64,000 bases of DNA from Dysgonomonas sp. UBA7710 (GTDB lineage Bacteria > Bacteroidota > Bacteroidia > Bacteroidales > Dysgonomonadaceae): the NCBI RefSeq assembly GCF_002482385.1, contig NZ_DLFW01000002.1, positions 301,514 through 365,513 on the forward strand, given 5' to 3'. The notes below the pieces were generated by a model. The model saw nothing but the letters and a program-made list of their open reading frames with translations. It did no database searches and was not told where the DNA came from. A program made the position numbers and the translations under genes. Below, one piece after another: positions 32,771 to 41,720 of the stretch (position 1 is its first letter; the number at the start of each line of letters is the position of its first letter).

Positions 32771-33165
32771 TTACTCGGTTCCCGAAGCTTCTTCCGGAGT
32801 CGCTTTTTCTATTACTGTTTGTTTTGGTTCTTCTACTTTCTTCGGCTCTACTTCTACTTTCTTCTCCGCTTCTTTTTTTACAGCGGGTACAGTAGATACA
32901 GCTTTCGGTTTTGCCGGAGTATTCACAGGAGTTCCTTCTTCACCTCTTTAGGTTGCGCTTCTGCCGGCTGTTCCGTTTGGGGCTTCTCGTCTTCTTTTTC
33001 AGTTGCAGCGACAGGCAGAACCTCTACCTCCTTGGCAGCTTTATCTTTCTCTTCTTCAGCTTTGGCGGTATTATTCGCCGCATTTACCTTATAACCCCAT
33101 ATAATGAGAATGACACCGAAAAGGAATAGCGTTATTTTTTTTATATTTTGTATTATATTACGCAT
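32771..33165 (-). pseudogene. Frameshifted small membrane protein with K/E/P/A-rich tail
   Basis: The first frame (33165 to 32923) gives 80 residues: an N-terminal hydrophobic helix (about 11-28, LFLFGVILIIWGY), then an acidic/Lys-rich region ending ...VKKELL. The next frame continues with the same composition (starting TPVNTPAKPK) for 53 codons to a TAA at 32771-32773, 6 bases before apbE. Adding one base within about 20 bases of 32932 would join them into a protein of about 131 residues. The family is unrecognised. The upstream minus-strand -7 box TACATTTG is at 33203-33210. Confidence 0.75.
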
Positions 33166-33202
33166 ACTTTTAATAAGTTATGATTATTTGATTTCCTTGT
33201 CG

Positions 33203-33210
33203 CAAATGTA
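33203..33210 (-). promoter_or_regulatory. -7 box TACATTTG upstream of the apbE-rnfCD cluster
   Basis: A perfect TAnnTTTG match on the minus strand, 37 bases before the first start codon. The -33 element is not clear. Confidence 0.45.
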
Positions 33211-33291
33211 AAATAATAGTTTGACTTGAAAAAAAACATTAACTATTTATAGCATTTTGATTTTAGTATAGATAAAACTAATAAAGTTTTA

Positions 33292-33299
33292 TACTTTTG
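33292..33299 (+). promoter_or_regulatory. -7 box TACTTTTG upstream of the small secreted protein gene
   Basis: A perfect TAnnTTTG match, 31 bases before the ATG at 33331. No good TTTG is seen at 19-20 bases upstream. Confidence 0.5.
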
Positions 33300-33330
33300 C
33301 ACCTGAACTAATTATATACTTATATTACTT

Positions 33331-33855
33331 ATGACTAAGATAAAACTACTATTCATCCTTATTACATTTTGTTCATTACAAACATTCGCTACTCCACCCC
33401 GTACAAAAATAGAGAAAGACAAGGTTACCCTAACCTATATAGAAGTAAAAGACGAAGCCATTGAATTTGCAGCTTCCGATATACATAGTATGATTCTCCG
33501 GAAGAACAAAGGGTTTTTATGGCCGGCTACAAAAATAGCATTCTCCAGGAAAGACGGGCAACTCTACTTCGACGTCACAGCGATAGACAATTCATGGTGC
33601 AATATGTTCCGTGCTGACGAAAACCCGTATGGCTATTTTGTTATCGGTGGGAGAATGTTCATTGTAACATCCAAAGGTAATGAGCCTATTGATCTGGCTG
33701 AATATTTTACCTGCGATAACGATATAGAAAGAACATTCTACAAACCGGATGCTACAGTGAAACCTGTAAGTAAAAATCCAGTCTGGTATTATCTTCACAA
33801 AGGTAAAATGGCAACCGTCTTAAATTCTGTAAACATAGCAAGTTTGGGAAGATAA
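33331..33855 (+). CDS. Small secreted protein of unknown function
   Basis: 174 residues with a signal peptide (1-20, ending TFA). The mature part is mixed alpha/beta with many aromatic residues (YFDVTAIDNSWCNMF, ENPYGYFVIGGRMFIV) and two cysteines. There is no membrane segment, no repeat and no family I recognise. It is a single gene with its own -7 box (33292-33299) and a bidirectional terminator (33859-33889), lying divergently from the apbE-rnf cluster and convergently with the alkaline phosphatase gene. The codon pattern and signal peptide make it a credible gene. Confidence 0.7.
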   Translation: MTKIKLLFILITFCSLQTFATPPRTKIEKDKVTLTYIEVKDEAIEFAASDIHSMILRKNKGFLWPATKIAFSRKDGQLYFDVTAIDNSWCNMFRADENPYGYFVIGGRMFIVTSKGNEPIDLAEYFTCDNDIERTFYKPDATVKPVSKNPVWYYLHKGKMATVLNSVNIASLGR

Positions 33856-33858
33856 AAT

Positions 33859-33889
33859 AAAAGGACTGAATATCTCAGTCCTTTTGCTT
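33859..33889. terminator. Bidirectional terminator between convergent genes
   Basis: AAAAGGACTGA (33859-33869) pairs with TCAGTCCTTTT (33875-33885). The A and T runs on each side allow it to serve both strands. Confidence 0.85.
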
Positions 33890-33902
33890 TTCCATCATAT
33901 CA

Positions 33903-35552
33903 TTATAACTTAGCGGCCAGACTCTTCGGCAGATAAAATGTATCATTCTTATCTATATAGACTACAACTGAAGGCAGTGCAATAGGCTGATTATTTAGGT
34001 ACACTACCGATTTGAAGGCGGGAACAGATAGAGTCACATTCCCTTTCTTTACTTTCAGCACAGGAAAATCAGTAGACTTATCAATTGTATAGTCCATACC
34101 CTTAAACACATCAGTATGCTTTGCAAATATTTCCTGTCTCATTTCAGGTAAAGATGTTTTCAGCCCAAGTGCAGCACACAGATACTGATTGATCTCCACA
34201 TTTGTATTCATACCTACAGGTATATCCCCATTGGGATGATAGGCTGCAAGGAATACTTCCTCTCCGGTATGGCCTCCGGTGGTAAAGCCAAAGTAAGTAT
34301 GTGAATCCATAATATTAATAATACTGGAACCCATATTTACACTGTTGCTAACCTTCATATAATCTGCTTCTTTATAATTCTTTGAACTCAACAGCAGATT
34401 TAATTCTTCGTCGTTCAGGTCGATATCGGTGTATTCTTTAAATATCGCTTTAAACTCTTCCGGCTTAGATTTCAACAAGATTCTTTCCAGTCCTTCGCCT
34501 GTTTTCTTGAATTTCGATACATTCTTAAACAAGTCATCAAGGGTTGCTTTATCATAACTTTTCAGATCCCTGCGCCCGATCGTGAATCCGCTGTTTCCAT
34601 GGTCAGGAAGTACTATAACTGTTGTTTCACCGTTTTTCTTTGCAAAGTCCATTACTGTAGCTACTGCTTTGTCAAAGGCCAGGTACTCTGTAATGCATCC
34701 CACGGCATCATTGCCATGTGCCGACCAGTCTACTTTACTGCCCTCTACCATCAGGAAGAACCCGTTTTCGTTCTGAGACAGCCTGTCTAATGCTTTTTGA
34801 GTCATCTCCTGTAACGATGGGATTACTTCAGGGTCCCGGTCCAGATCGTACGGCAGTTCTCTTTCGTTAAATAATGCCCAGACTTTCTCTTTTCCATTAA
34901 AAGACCTGAAAGCTTTGACATCATCCTGAATCAGCGTGGTACCTGTATTTTTGAAATGCTGTTTGATATCGTCTGTTAGTATAGAATTTCCTCCTCCAAA
35001 CATCACATCCAGATTCTGATATGCCATTTGGGACGCTATATATTCATATTTGCCACGTGCATAATAATGTGCCGAGCAATCAGCAGGTGTAGCATGCGGA
35101 AATTCCACTGTCACCACCAGGCCTGTAGCTTTATTTTGTTGATATTTAGCCGCTTCTAATACAGTAGGCAACGGTTGGTAGGCCATAGCCGGATCTACAG
35201 GTATCAGATCGTTTTCCGGGTCGGCAACCGGATATATCGCAACATTGCCTGTACGTTGCGGCATTCCTGTCATATAGCACGATGTGGTCGGGGCGGAATC
35301 TCCAATCGGAGCATTTGACGAGAAGGTTTTCACTGTTCCGCACATATAAGGGTCAATAGCAAGATTTTCACCGCCCAGCTTATTATAAATCTGATACCAG
35401 CGTGCAGCAGAAACAACTCCGATAGATGTTCCATCCGGTATCATAACTATGACATTCTTTGTCGGTTTTACAGGTCTCCGATACTGCTGCTGGGCAAAGA
35501 CAGTTATCGAAAATACAAAGAAGAGCAATAAGCTCACACTTACTTTTTTCAT
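33903..35552 (-). CDS. Alkaline phosphatase (PhoA family)
   Basis: 549 residues with a signal peptide (1-20, ending VFAQ), so periplasmic or exported. It hydrolyses phosphomonoesters to release phosphate. The first metal site is in VIVMIPDGTSIG (about 34-45) and the nucleophile Ser is in GDSAPTTSCYMTG (about 88-100). Other metal ligands are in VEGSKVDWSAHGND (about 268-281), VIVLPDHGNSGFTIGRRD (about 315-332) and FTTGGHTGEEV (about 423). The C-terminal beta domain extends past the catalytic core. It is transcribed alone; no Pho-box was recognised. Confidence 0.93.
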   Translation of the reverse strand: MKKVSVSLLLFFVFSITVFAQQQYRRPVKPTKNVIVMIPDGTSIGVVSAARWYQIYNKLGGENLAIDPYMCGTVKTFSSNAPIGDSAPTTSCYMTGMPQRTGNVAIYPVADPENDLIPVDPAMAYQPLPTVLEAAKYQQNKATGLVVTVEFPHATPADCSAHYYARGKYEYIASQMAYQNLDVMFGGGNSILTDDIKQHFKNTGTTLIQDDVKAFRSFNGKEKVWALFNERELPYDLDRDPEVIPSLQEMTQKALDRLSQNENGFFLMVEGSKVDWSAHGNDAVGCITEYLAFDKAVATVMDFAKKNGETTVIVLPDHGNSGFTIGRRDLKSYDKATLDDLFKNVSKFKKTGEGLERILLKSKPEEFKAIFKEYTDIDLNDEELNLLLSSKNYKEADYMKVSNSVNMGSSIINIMDSHTYFGFTTGGHTGEEVFLAAYHPNGDIPVGMNTNVEINQYLCAALGLKTSLPEMRQEIFAKHTDVFKGMDYTIDKSTDFPVLKVKKGNVTLSVPAFKSVVYLNNQPIALPSVVVYIDKNDTFYLPKSLAAKL

Positions 35553-35942
35553 TTGTTTTTTTAGATTTTTCGTTTAATTAAGATTCTCAAAGTTACAAAT
35601 TATTATTTAGCTAATTACAGACTATAAGCCTCAATATATTCATAATATATGCATTATTAAAGATATTTATTATAAGGCTCTTTTTACCGGTTAAAATAAA
35701 AAGTAACAAAAGTAACAGCTATAACAATTAATAACCGACACATATTTGTTAAGAATAATTGAATATTTTCTACCTGTTTTCCTAAAGTATAAAAGGTAAC
35801 AAAAGTAACACATTTAATACTGTTTTTCTATTGTCACTTTTTTATTCTTTTTATCAAAATATATCAAAGAGTATCAGGTCTGTAACTTCTTTATATAGAT
35901 AAAGTTTCGGAATAAAGTTGAAGCGTTGATAGGAATATTTAT
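35553..35942. other. Intergenic region with GTAACAAAAGTAACA modules
   Basis: No gene is seen. A -7 box for alkaline phosphatase (TAACTTTG, minus strand) lies at 35588-35595. Two 9-base-period modules, AAGTAACAAAAGTAACA (35700-35717) and GGTAACAAAAGTAACA (35795-35810), match the GTTACC modules of the composite repeats near 8.9 and 60.9 kb. The rest is AT-rich. Confidence 0.65.
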
Positions 35943-35975
35943 TAAAAAAGAGCAGACTGCCAAGCCTGCTCTTTT
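35943..35975 (-). terminator. Terminator of the nuo operon
   Basis: On the minus strand, AAAAGAGCAG (35966-35975) pairs with CTGCTCTTTT (35946-35955), followed by Ts to 35943. It lies 22 bases after the nuoN stop. Confidence 0.88.
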
Positions 35976-35996
35976 CTTATATTTTTTATTTGTTCT

Positions 35997-37382
35997 TTAC
36001 AAAGTCAACCCCATAATCAGATTGGGAAAGATGCCTAATAGTAAGTTCAGCGCAATAGCTGCGACAGCAACCACCTTATATTCGAAAGGTACTCTCAGCC
36101 GTTCGGTGGTTTCCGGCTCTTTTGTAATCATTACATTAGCAATACCCAGATAATATGATACAGCTATTACGGAGTTGATGATACCGAATATAACCAATAT
36201 CAGATGGTTTGTTTGCAACATTTGCCCGAATACAAAAAACTTGGCAAAGAATCCGGCAAAGACAGGGATACCGCTCAGTGAAAGGAAAGCACATATCATT
36301 ACTGCTGTCATCGCAGGTTGCCGTTTTATCAGTCCGAAGAAGTTGGAAACATCTTCGTTGTCCTTACCTCTGCATACACCCAGTATAACAGCAAATGCCG
36401 CTACTCCGGCAAGACTGTAAGCTGCAGCATAATATAATACTGTATTGGCGGAACTACCGATAGCCAGTAATGTCATCATCATAAATCCTGCATGCGAGAT
36501 ACCCGAATAAGCCATCATACGCTTGATATTGGACTGTTTCATTGCAGTGATGTTACCTACGGTCATTGTCAGTATGGAAAGTACGATCAGGGCTATCTGA
36601 TAGGCCGGGGTTATACCCGCGGCAAGGATGCTTACTATTTTGTATAGAGCACCTATCGCAGCCACCTTTACCAGAGTACTCATCATCGCTGTAACAAGGG
36701 TAGGGGAGCCTTCATATACATCGGGTGCCCAGAAATGAAACGGAACGATAGATGCCTTAAAGAGCATACCCACCGATACCATAATAAAACCGATATTGAA
36801 CCATAAAGGCATTCCCGATAGCATCGAGTTCACTGCTATTTCGTTTATATCGAATGAGCCTGTTGCACCGTACACCAAAGCGATACCAAAAAGGATGAAA
36901 CTGGAGGCAAATGCTCCCATGATGAAATATTTCATACCCGCTTCGTTGCTTTTCAGGTTTTTCGGTTCGCTTGCCGCCAATACATAGGCTGCAATGGAAA
37001 GCACTTCGAGGCCGATGAAGAACATGGCGAAATTGCCGAACGAAACCATTGCTACGGCACCCGCGAGCATAAATACTTTCAGGGCTACATAGTCTGCAAT
37101 TTTTACCATCTTGTCCTGATAGAATTTGGGACTCATCGTTATGATGAGAATGGCAAGGACGATGAATAAGATGGAAAACCCTTGCGAAAACCCGCTTGTT
37201 ACTACCATGTTGTATTTATCCGTGCCAAGGAATGACTCTCCCAGATAAAATTCCGTAACAGTCAATCCCAATGCCGCTATCAATCCGATAAGGGTGACAG
37301 GTATAAGGATCTTTCTTAAATTGAGAATCTCTAATAACAGGCAAATAATTCCTAATCCTGAGATGGCTATCAATGTACTCAT
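35997..37382 (-). CDS. nuoN: NADH-quinone oxidoreductase subunit N
   Basis: 461 residues, about 14 membrane helices. One of three antiporter-like proton-pumping subunits of Complex I. Typical segments: FFIGLEVLSIAAYVLAA (with the TM5 Glu), VPFHFWAPDVYEGSPTLVTA (TM7-8 region with the conserved Lys/His neighbourhood), NIKRMMAYSGISHAGFMMM and LSLSGIPVFAGFFAKFFVF. It is the last gene of the nuo operon, 19 bases after nuoM and ahead of the operon terminator. Confidence 0.96.
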   Translation of the reverse strand: MSTLIAISGLGIICLLLEILNLRKILIPVTLIGLIAALGLTVTEFYLGESFLGTDKYNMVVTSGFSQGFSILFIVLAILIITMSPKFYQDKMVKIADYVALKVFMLAGAVAMVSFGNFAMFFIGLEVLSIAAYVLAASEPKNLKSNEAGMKYFIMGAFASSFILFGIALVYGATGSFDINEIAVNSMLSGMPLWFNIGFIMVSVGMLFKASIVPFHFWAPDVYEGSPTLVTAMMSTLVKVAAIGALYKIVSILAAGITPAYQIALIVLSILTMTVGNITAMKQSNIKRMMAYSGISHAGFMMMTLLAIGSSANTVLYYAAAYSLAGVAAFAVILGVCRGKDNEDVSNFFGLIKRQPAMTAVMICAFLSLSGIPVFAGFFAKFFVFGQMLQTNHLILVIFGIINSVIAVSYYLGIANVMITKEPETTERLRVPFEYKVVAVAAIALNLLLGIFPNLIMGLTL

Positions 37383-37401
37383 TATATATCTGACTAAATT
37401 T

Positions 37402-38835
37402 TTATCTGTTAATATACATTACAATCTCTTCTAAGCTCGAAGATACAAGGTCTGTCACTGGTTTTACATACACTCCGAAGAATAATAATACAGCGACGAT
37501 CAGGCTGAATACGAAAATTTCAGTTTTGGATAAATCCCTGAACTTAGTTTCAGAAGGTTCTCCCAACATCACACGTTGAAACATTCGCAGCATGAACAAT
37601 GCTCCCAGGAATAACGATGTTCCTATCGTCAGTGCATACCATAGATTTACTTCATAAAGGCCATACATGATGGTAAATTCCCCGATAAAGTTAAATGTCA
37701 GCGGCACACCGATAGAAGATAATATGGCAAGGAAAAACGCGACCGTAAATTTAGGTGTGTGGGAAGCGATTCCTCCGAGTTTACTCATTGATAATGTATT
37801 GGTGCGGTTCTGGATTATATCTACTGAGTAGAATAGTCCTACAATGCCGAAACCGTGTGCTATGATAAGCACTATTGCTCCCTGCAAACCATCATAAGTA
37901 AGGGCATAAGCACCTGCTGCCACAAAGCCTACATGGGAAAGTGAGGCATAAGCCATAAATCGTTTCAGGTCGTCTTGTCTCAGAGCCATTATAGCTCCGT
38001 ATACGACACCGATAATACAAAGTATAAGAATAACTGTCCTTAGTTCATGCGCGGCAAAAGGGGTTGTAGGTATCTGCCAGCGTATAACGCTGTATGCCCC
38101 CATTTTCGACATCAGACCGGCCAGCAACATTGTACCTACAGCCGGGGCTTTTTGGTATACATTAGCCTGCCATGTATGGAATGGGAAAATAGGTATTTTT
38201 ATAGCATAAGCAAGGAAGAAAGCAAGGAATATCCATATCTGTTCCGTATTGCTCAGGTTAGCGTTGTAAAATGCTTCCAGCTGAAAACTTCCGGTTTTTA
38301 CATACATGTATATAATTGCAGCCATCATAAACAATGATCCGGCGAATGTAAACAGGAAGAATGTCATGGCAGCCTTGCGGCGCTTGGCCATTTCTCCGTT
38401 ACCCCATAATATGATGATGAAGTAAATCGGGATAAGCGACATTTCCCAGAATACATAGTATAGTAGCGCGTCACTGCTCAGGAAAGCCCCTGTCATGGCA
38501 AAGGCCATAAACATGATAAGGCTGAATAAGAGCTTTTCGTTTTTAAACTCACGGTTATGCGCAGCCAGTATAATGATGGGTAATAAAATTGTTGTCAGCA
38601 GAATCATGGCGATGGCCAATCCATCTGCCTTGAGCGAGAATGATATACTCGGATTGCTTATCCATTCCGCGCTATAGCTTGTACCTGCGGCACCGTATTT
38701 AAGACATAGGGCAACAGAGAATATAGCCGCTGCAACACTGAACAGGATGGCAACCTTGGAGGCAAATCTGTTCCCTGAAAAATAAGTAAGAATTGCACCT
38801 ACTAATAATATGATTAATATAATAGCGATATTCAT
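37402..38835 (-). CDS. nuoM: NADH-quinone oxidoreductase subunit M
   Basis: 477 residues, about 14 membrane helices; antiporter-like proton channel of Complex I. Marker segments: ALLYYVFWEMSLIPIYFII (conserved Glu), IPIFPFHTWQANVYQKAPAVG, DLKRFMAYASLSHVGFVAAG and SSIGVPLTFNFIGEFTIM. It lies between nuoL (16 bases) and nuoN (19 bases). Length and motif order are standard. Confidence 0.97.
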   Translation of the reverse strand: MNIAIILIILLVGAILTYFSGNRFASKVAILFSVAAAIFSVALCLKYGAAGTSYSAEWISNPSISFSLKADGLAIAMILLTTILLPIIILAAHNREFKNEKLLFSLIMFMAFAMTGAFLSSDALLYYVFWEMSLIPIYFIIILWGNGEMAKRRKAAMTFFLFTFAGSLFMMAAIIYMYVKTGSFQLEAFYNANLSNTEQIWIFLAFFLAYAIKIPIFPFHTWQANVYQKAPAVGTMLLAGLMSKMGAYSVIRWQIPTTPFAAHELRTVILILCIIGVVYGAIMALRQDDLKRFMAYASLSHVGFVAAGAYALTYDGLQGAIVLIIAHGFGIVGLFYSVDIIQNRTNTLSMSKLGGIASHTPKFTVAFFLAILSSIGVPLTFNFIGEFTIMYGLYEVNLWYALTIGTSLFLGALFMLRMFQRVMLGEPSETKFRDLSKTEIFVFSLIVAVLLFFGVYVKPVTDLVSSSLEEIVMYINR

Positions 38836-38851
38836 GTTTCTTTAAAAATTT

Positions 38852-40747
38852 TTATACAAGGAATAAACAGATTATTAGTGCACTGAAACCTAACACAAAG
38901 AAGAACAGGTAAAATCCGAGGCTTCCGTTCTGCAACTTCTTGAAGTACGGGGAAACAGCTTCGACTAGTTCTCCTCCTCCTTTGAAGAAGCCTTTGAGCC
39001 ATTGTTCCATATATTTATTGAAGAGATCAGCCAGAGCATAAAGTGGTTTTACGAATAATGCATTGTATATTTCATCGATATAATATTTATTGTAAAGCAC
39101 TTTTCCAAATCCTGTAATTTTATTATCCCCGGCAGGTACTTCCGATTTCTTGATATATTTGAAGTAAGCCAGTCCAAGACCTATAAATGCAATCAGAGAT
39201 GAGATAATCACTGTTGTCAGCTGCATATCCAGAGGCGGATGTTCTGCTGTTGCGCTTGGCAGTATCGGAGCAAGAAATCCGTTTAACCAGCTATGAACAC
39301 CAAGGAAAGAAGGAAGGCTGATAACCCCGCCGAATACAGCTAAGAGGCCTAATATGATTAATGGCATTGTCATTGTATTCGGAGACTCGTGCAAATGGTG
39401 CTTTTGTTCTTCCGTACCTCTGAATTTTCCGAAGAATGTCAGGTACAGTACCCTAAACATATAGAAGGCTGTCAGCAGTGATGCCAAAGCGCCGAGTATC
39501 CATAGTATCTTGTTATGTTCAAATGCCGTCAGCATTATTTCATCTTTCGAGAAGAAACCTGCAAAAAGAGGTATTCCCGATATGGATAGCGTAGATACTA
39601 AGAATGTATAGTATGTTTTAGGCATGGCTTTCCTGAGTCCGCCCATCTTGCGCATGTCCTGTTCGCCACCCATCGCGTGTATAACCGAACCCGAACCAAG
39701 GAAGAGACAGGCCTTGAAGAAAGCATGCGTGATAACATGGAATACAGCCACATGGTATGCTCCCAGCCCCAAAGCGAGGAACATAAGTCCCAGCTGCGAT
39801 ACAGTGGAATATGCCAGTACTTTCTTTATATCGGTCTGTGCAATAGCTATTGAAGCTGCAAACAATGCTGTCACTGCTCCCACAACGGCTATCAGCGTCT
39901 GTATATCCGGTGTCAGATCGAAAAGGAAGTTAAGACGTGTCACCATAAAGATACCTGCTGTTACCATTGTTGCAGCATGTATCAGTGCGGAAACAGGGGT
40001 AGGTCCTGCCATCGCATCCGGCAACCATGTATATAGAGGTATCTGTGCACTTTTACCTGTTGCTCCAACAAATAGAGCTAAAGTAGCAACGCCAAGTAAT
40101 GTGGAAACTTCAGGATTAGATGTTGTGGATACGGCGGTTTTTAATGTATCGTAATCCACGGTCTTGAACAGATAAGCCAGTGTAAAGATACCGATAAGGA
40201 AGCCTAAGTCTCCGATACGGTTCATTATAAAGGCTTTCTTTGCCGCGTCGTTGTATTTTTGATTTCTCGACCAGAATCCGATCAGCAGATAAGAACACAG
40301 TCCGACGCCTTCCCAGCCGATAAACATAACCAGCAGGTTGCTTCCTGCTACGAGTACCGACATAAAGAAGATAAAGAGGTTGAGATAAGCAAAGAACCGG
40401 TCTATATTTCTGTCATCGTGCATATACCCCATCGAATAGATATGGATCAGCGCACCGATACCTGTAACAAACATCAGCCACAACAAAGACAGTTGGTCCA
40501 GTGTGAAGGCGAGGTTTGTTCTGAATTCGTCCAAAGCGATCCATTCAAAAAGATTTACATGTACAACTTCCCCGGAGGAAAGTACGCGGAGAAAAAATAC
40601 GAGCGATATAACAAAACTGACAAGTACAGCCGACGTGGCGATAATTCCGGGCATTGTACGTCCCAGAAATTTTTTGCCAACGAGCAGATTGATTAAAAAA
40701 CCTACAAAGGGGCTAAGCAGAAGTATTAATACTAATAGTGTGTTCAT
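38852..40747 (-). CDS. nuoL: NADH-quinone oxidoreductase subunit L
   Basis: 631 residues. The largest antiporter-like subunit, with the long lateral helix at its C-terminus. Markers: FIGWEGVGLCSYLLIGFW, SAQIPLYTWLPDAMAGPTPVSALIHAATMVTAG, DIKKVLAYSTVSQLGLMFLALG, AFFKACLFLGSGSVIHAM and SISGIPLFAGFFSKDEI, each a highly conserved transmembrane or lateral element (quoted in parts). The C-terminal hydrophobic end (FFVLGFSALIICLFLV) anchors the lateral helix. It follows nuoK after 6 bases. Confidence 0.97.
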   Translation of the reverse strand: MNTLLVLILLLSPFVGFLINLLVGKKFLGRTMPGIIATSAVLVSFVISLVFFLRVLSSGEVVHVNLFEWIALDEFRTNLAFTLDQLSLLWLMFVTGIGALIHIYSMGYMHDDRNIDRFFAYLNLFIFFMSVLVAGSNLLVMFIGWEGVGLCSYLLIGFWSRNQKYNDAAKKAFIMNRIGDLGFLIGIFTLAYLFKTVDYDTLKTAVSTTSNPEVSTLLGVATLALFVGATGKSAQIPLYTWLPDAMAGPTPVSALIHAATMVTAGIFMVTRLNFLFDLTPDIQTLIAVVGAVTALFAASIAIAQTDIKKVLAYSTVSQLGLMFLALGLGAYHVAVFHVITHAFFKACLFLGSGSVIHAMGGEQDMRKMGGLRKAMPKTYYTFLVSTLSISGIPLFAGFFSKDEIMLTAFEHNKILWILGALASLLTAFYMFRVLYLTFFGKFRGTEEQKHHLHESPNTMTMPLIILGLLAVFGGVISLPSFLGVHSWLNGFLAPILPSATAEHPPLDMQLTTVIISSLIAFIGLGLAYFKYIKKSEVPAGDNKITGFGKVLYNKYYIDEIYNALFVKPLYALADLFNKYMEQWLKGFFKGGGELVEAVSPYFKKLQNGSLGFYLFFFVLGFSALIICLFLV

Positions 40748-40753
40748 CCGTGT

Positions 40754-41077
40754 TTATCCTTTTAAGTTTTTTAATTCATCAATATCGATAGTGCCTATAT
40801 TCCTGTAGATGGCTACCAGAATAGCGAGTCCTACGGCAACTTCGGCGGCGGCTACTGCCAGCGAGAAAATTACAAACACCTGTCCGCTGGTATCCTGATG
40901 GTAAACCGAAAATACTGCAAGCAACATATTGGCAGCTGCAAGCATCAGTTCTACCGACATCAGCATAACTATCGTACTCCGACGATACAACAATCCAATC
41001 GCACCCACCGTAAACAAAAGTATACAGAGGTAAATGTAATTGTCGATTCCTACTTGTTCTAATATATTATTCAGCAT
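40754..41077 (-). CDS. nuoK: NADH-quinone oxidoreductase subunit K
   Basis: 107 residues with three membrane helices. The two conserved membrane glutamates of the E-channel are visible in MSVELMLAAANM and AVAAAEVAVGLAI, and the RRSTIVMLMS loop is typical. Part of the membrane arm linking quinone reduction to proton pumping. Spaced 3 bases from nuoJ and 6 from nuoL. Confidence 0.96.
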   Translation of the reverse strand: MLNNILEQVGIDNYIYLCILLFTVGAIGLLYRRSTIVMLMSVELMLAAANMLLAVFSVYHQDTSGQVFVIFSLAVAAAEVAVGLAILVAIYRNIGTIDIDELKNLKG

Positions 41078-41080
41078 AGC

Positions 41081-41584
41081 TTAAGCTTTTTTCTCTTTTT
41101 TAGAAATTAATACGGCTCCGATCATGGCTGTTATCAACAGTATAGAAGCAAACTCGAACGGAACAAGGTATTCGTCGAGTAGTACCTGTCCGATAATATT
41201 TACCGACTGGTAATCCAGCCCCTCAGCCTTGTATGTCTCTACCACAGGCACCGATTTTATTAGTGCTGCCAGTAGTACAATACCCATCAGGCAAGAAGAT
41301 ACAGTGGCTGCTATACGGCTAATCACTTTCTTTTTAGGTTCGTGTTGCTCACTGAGGTTCATCAACATGAGGGTGAAAAGTAACAACACCATAATCGCCC
41401 CGGCATAAACCACAATGTTTATTACTGCCAGAAACAAAGCATTCAGCAACAGAAAATGTCCTGATATGGAAAAGAAACAGATAATCATATACACAGCACT
41501 GTGGATAGGGTTCTTTGATATTACAGTCAAAATACCTGTACCGAGTGTAATGGCTGCCAGAATGTAAAAAATTACAGATATCAT
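41081..41584 (-). CDS. nuoJ: NADH-quinone oxidoreductase subunit J
   Basis: 167 residues with five membrane helices. The conserved pi-bulge helix region is in VVYAGAIMVLLLFTLMLMNL, and the N-terminus has NPIHSAVYMIICFFSISG. It is preceded by an unusually long 133-base gap after nuoI that contains GC-rich palindromic repeats, whereas it is tightly linked to nuoK. Confidence 0.95.
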   Translation of the reverse strand: MISVIFYILAAITLGTGILTVISKNPIHSAVYMIICFFSISGHFLLLNALFLAVINIVVYAGAIMVLLLFTLMLMNLSEQHEPKKKVISRIAATVSSCLMGIVLLAALIKSVPVVETYKAEGLDYQSVNIIGQVLLDEYLVPFEFASILLITAMIGAVLISKKEKKA

Positions 41585-41599
41585 ATATTATTAGTTAAA

Positions 41600-41720
41600 G
41601 CCCCTCCCGACCTCCCCAGAGGGAGGAGTGGTAAAACCACGATGGAGAGCGTTATATTATTATATTTTCTCGTCATTTCATTATTTCATTCTAAGTCCCC
41701 CTTGGGGGATTAGGGGGCTA
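41600..41720. repeat. GC-rich palindromic dispersed repeat pair inside the nuo operon
   Basis: The first element, CCCCTCCC...GAGGGAGGAG (41600-41628), and the second, AAGTCCCCCTTGGGGGATTA and onward (41693-41720), repeat the arrangement seen at 23969-24060 with the same order and orientation. The second element ends on the nuoI stop codon (41718-41720). Confidence 0.82.

Noticed and set aside
32748..33129. Plus-strand frames opposite the frameshifted membrane-protein gene
   Set aside because: Phe/Ser-rich antisense of a Lys/Glu-rich coding sequence; several overlapping frames and no start signals.
39624..40154. Antisense frame within nuoL
   Set aside because: A shadow of a highly conserved membrane-protein gene; composition is explained by codon usage of nuoL.
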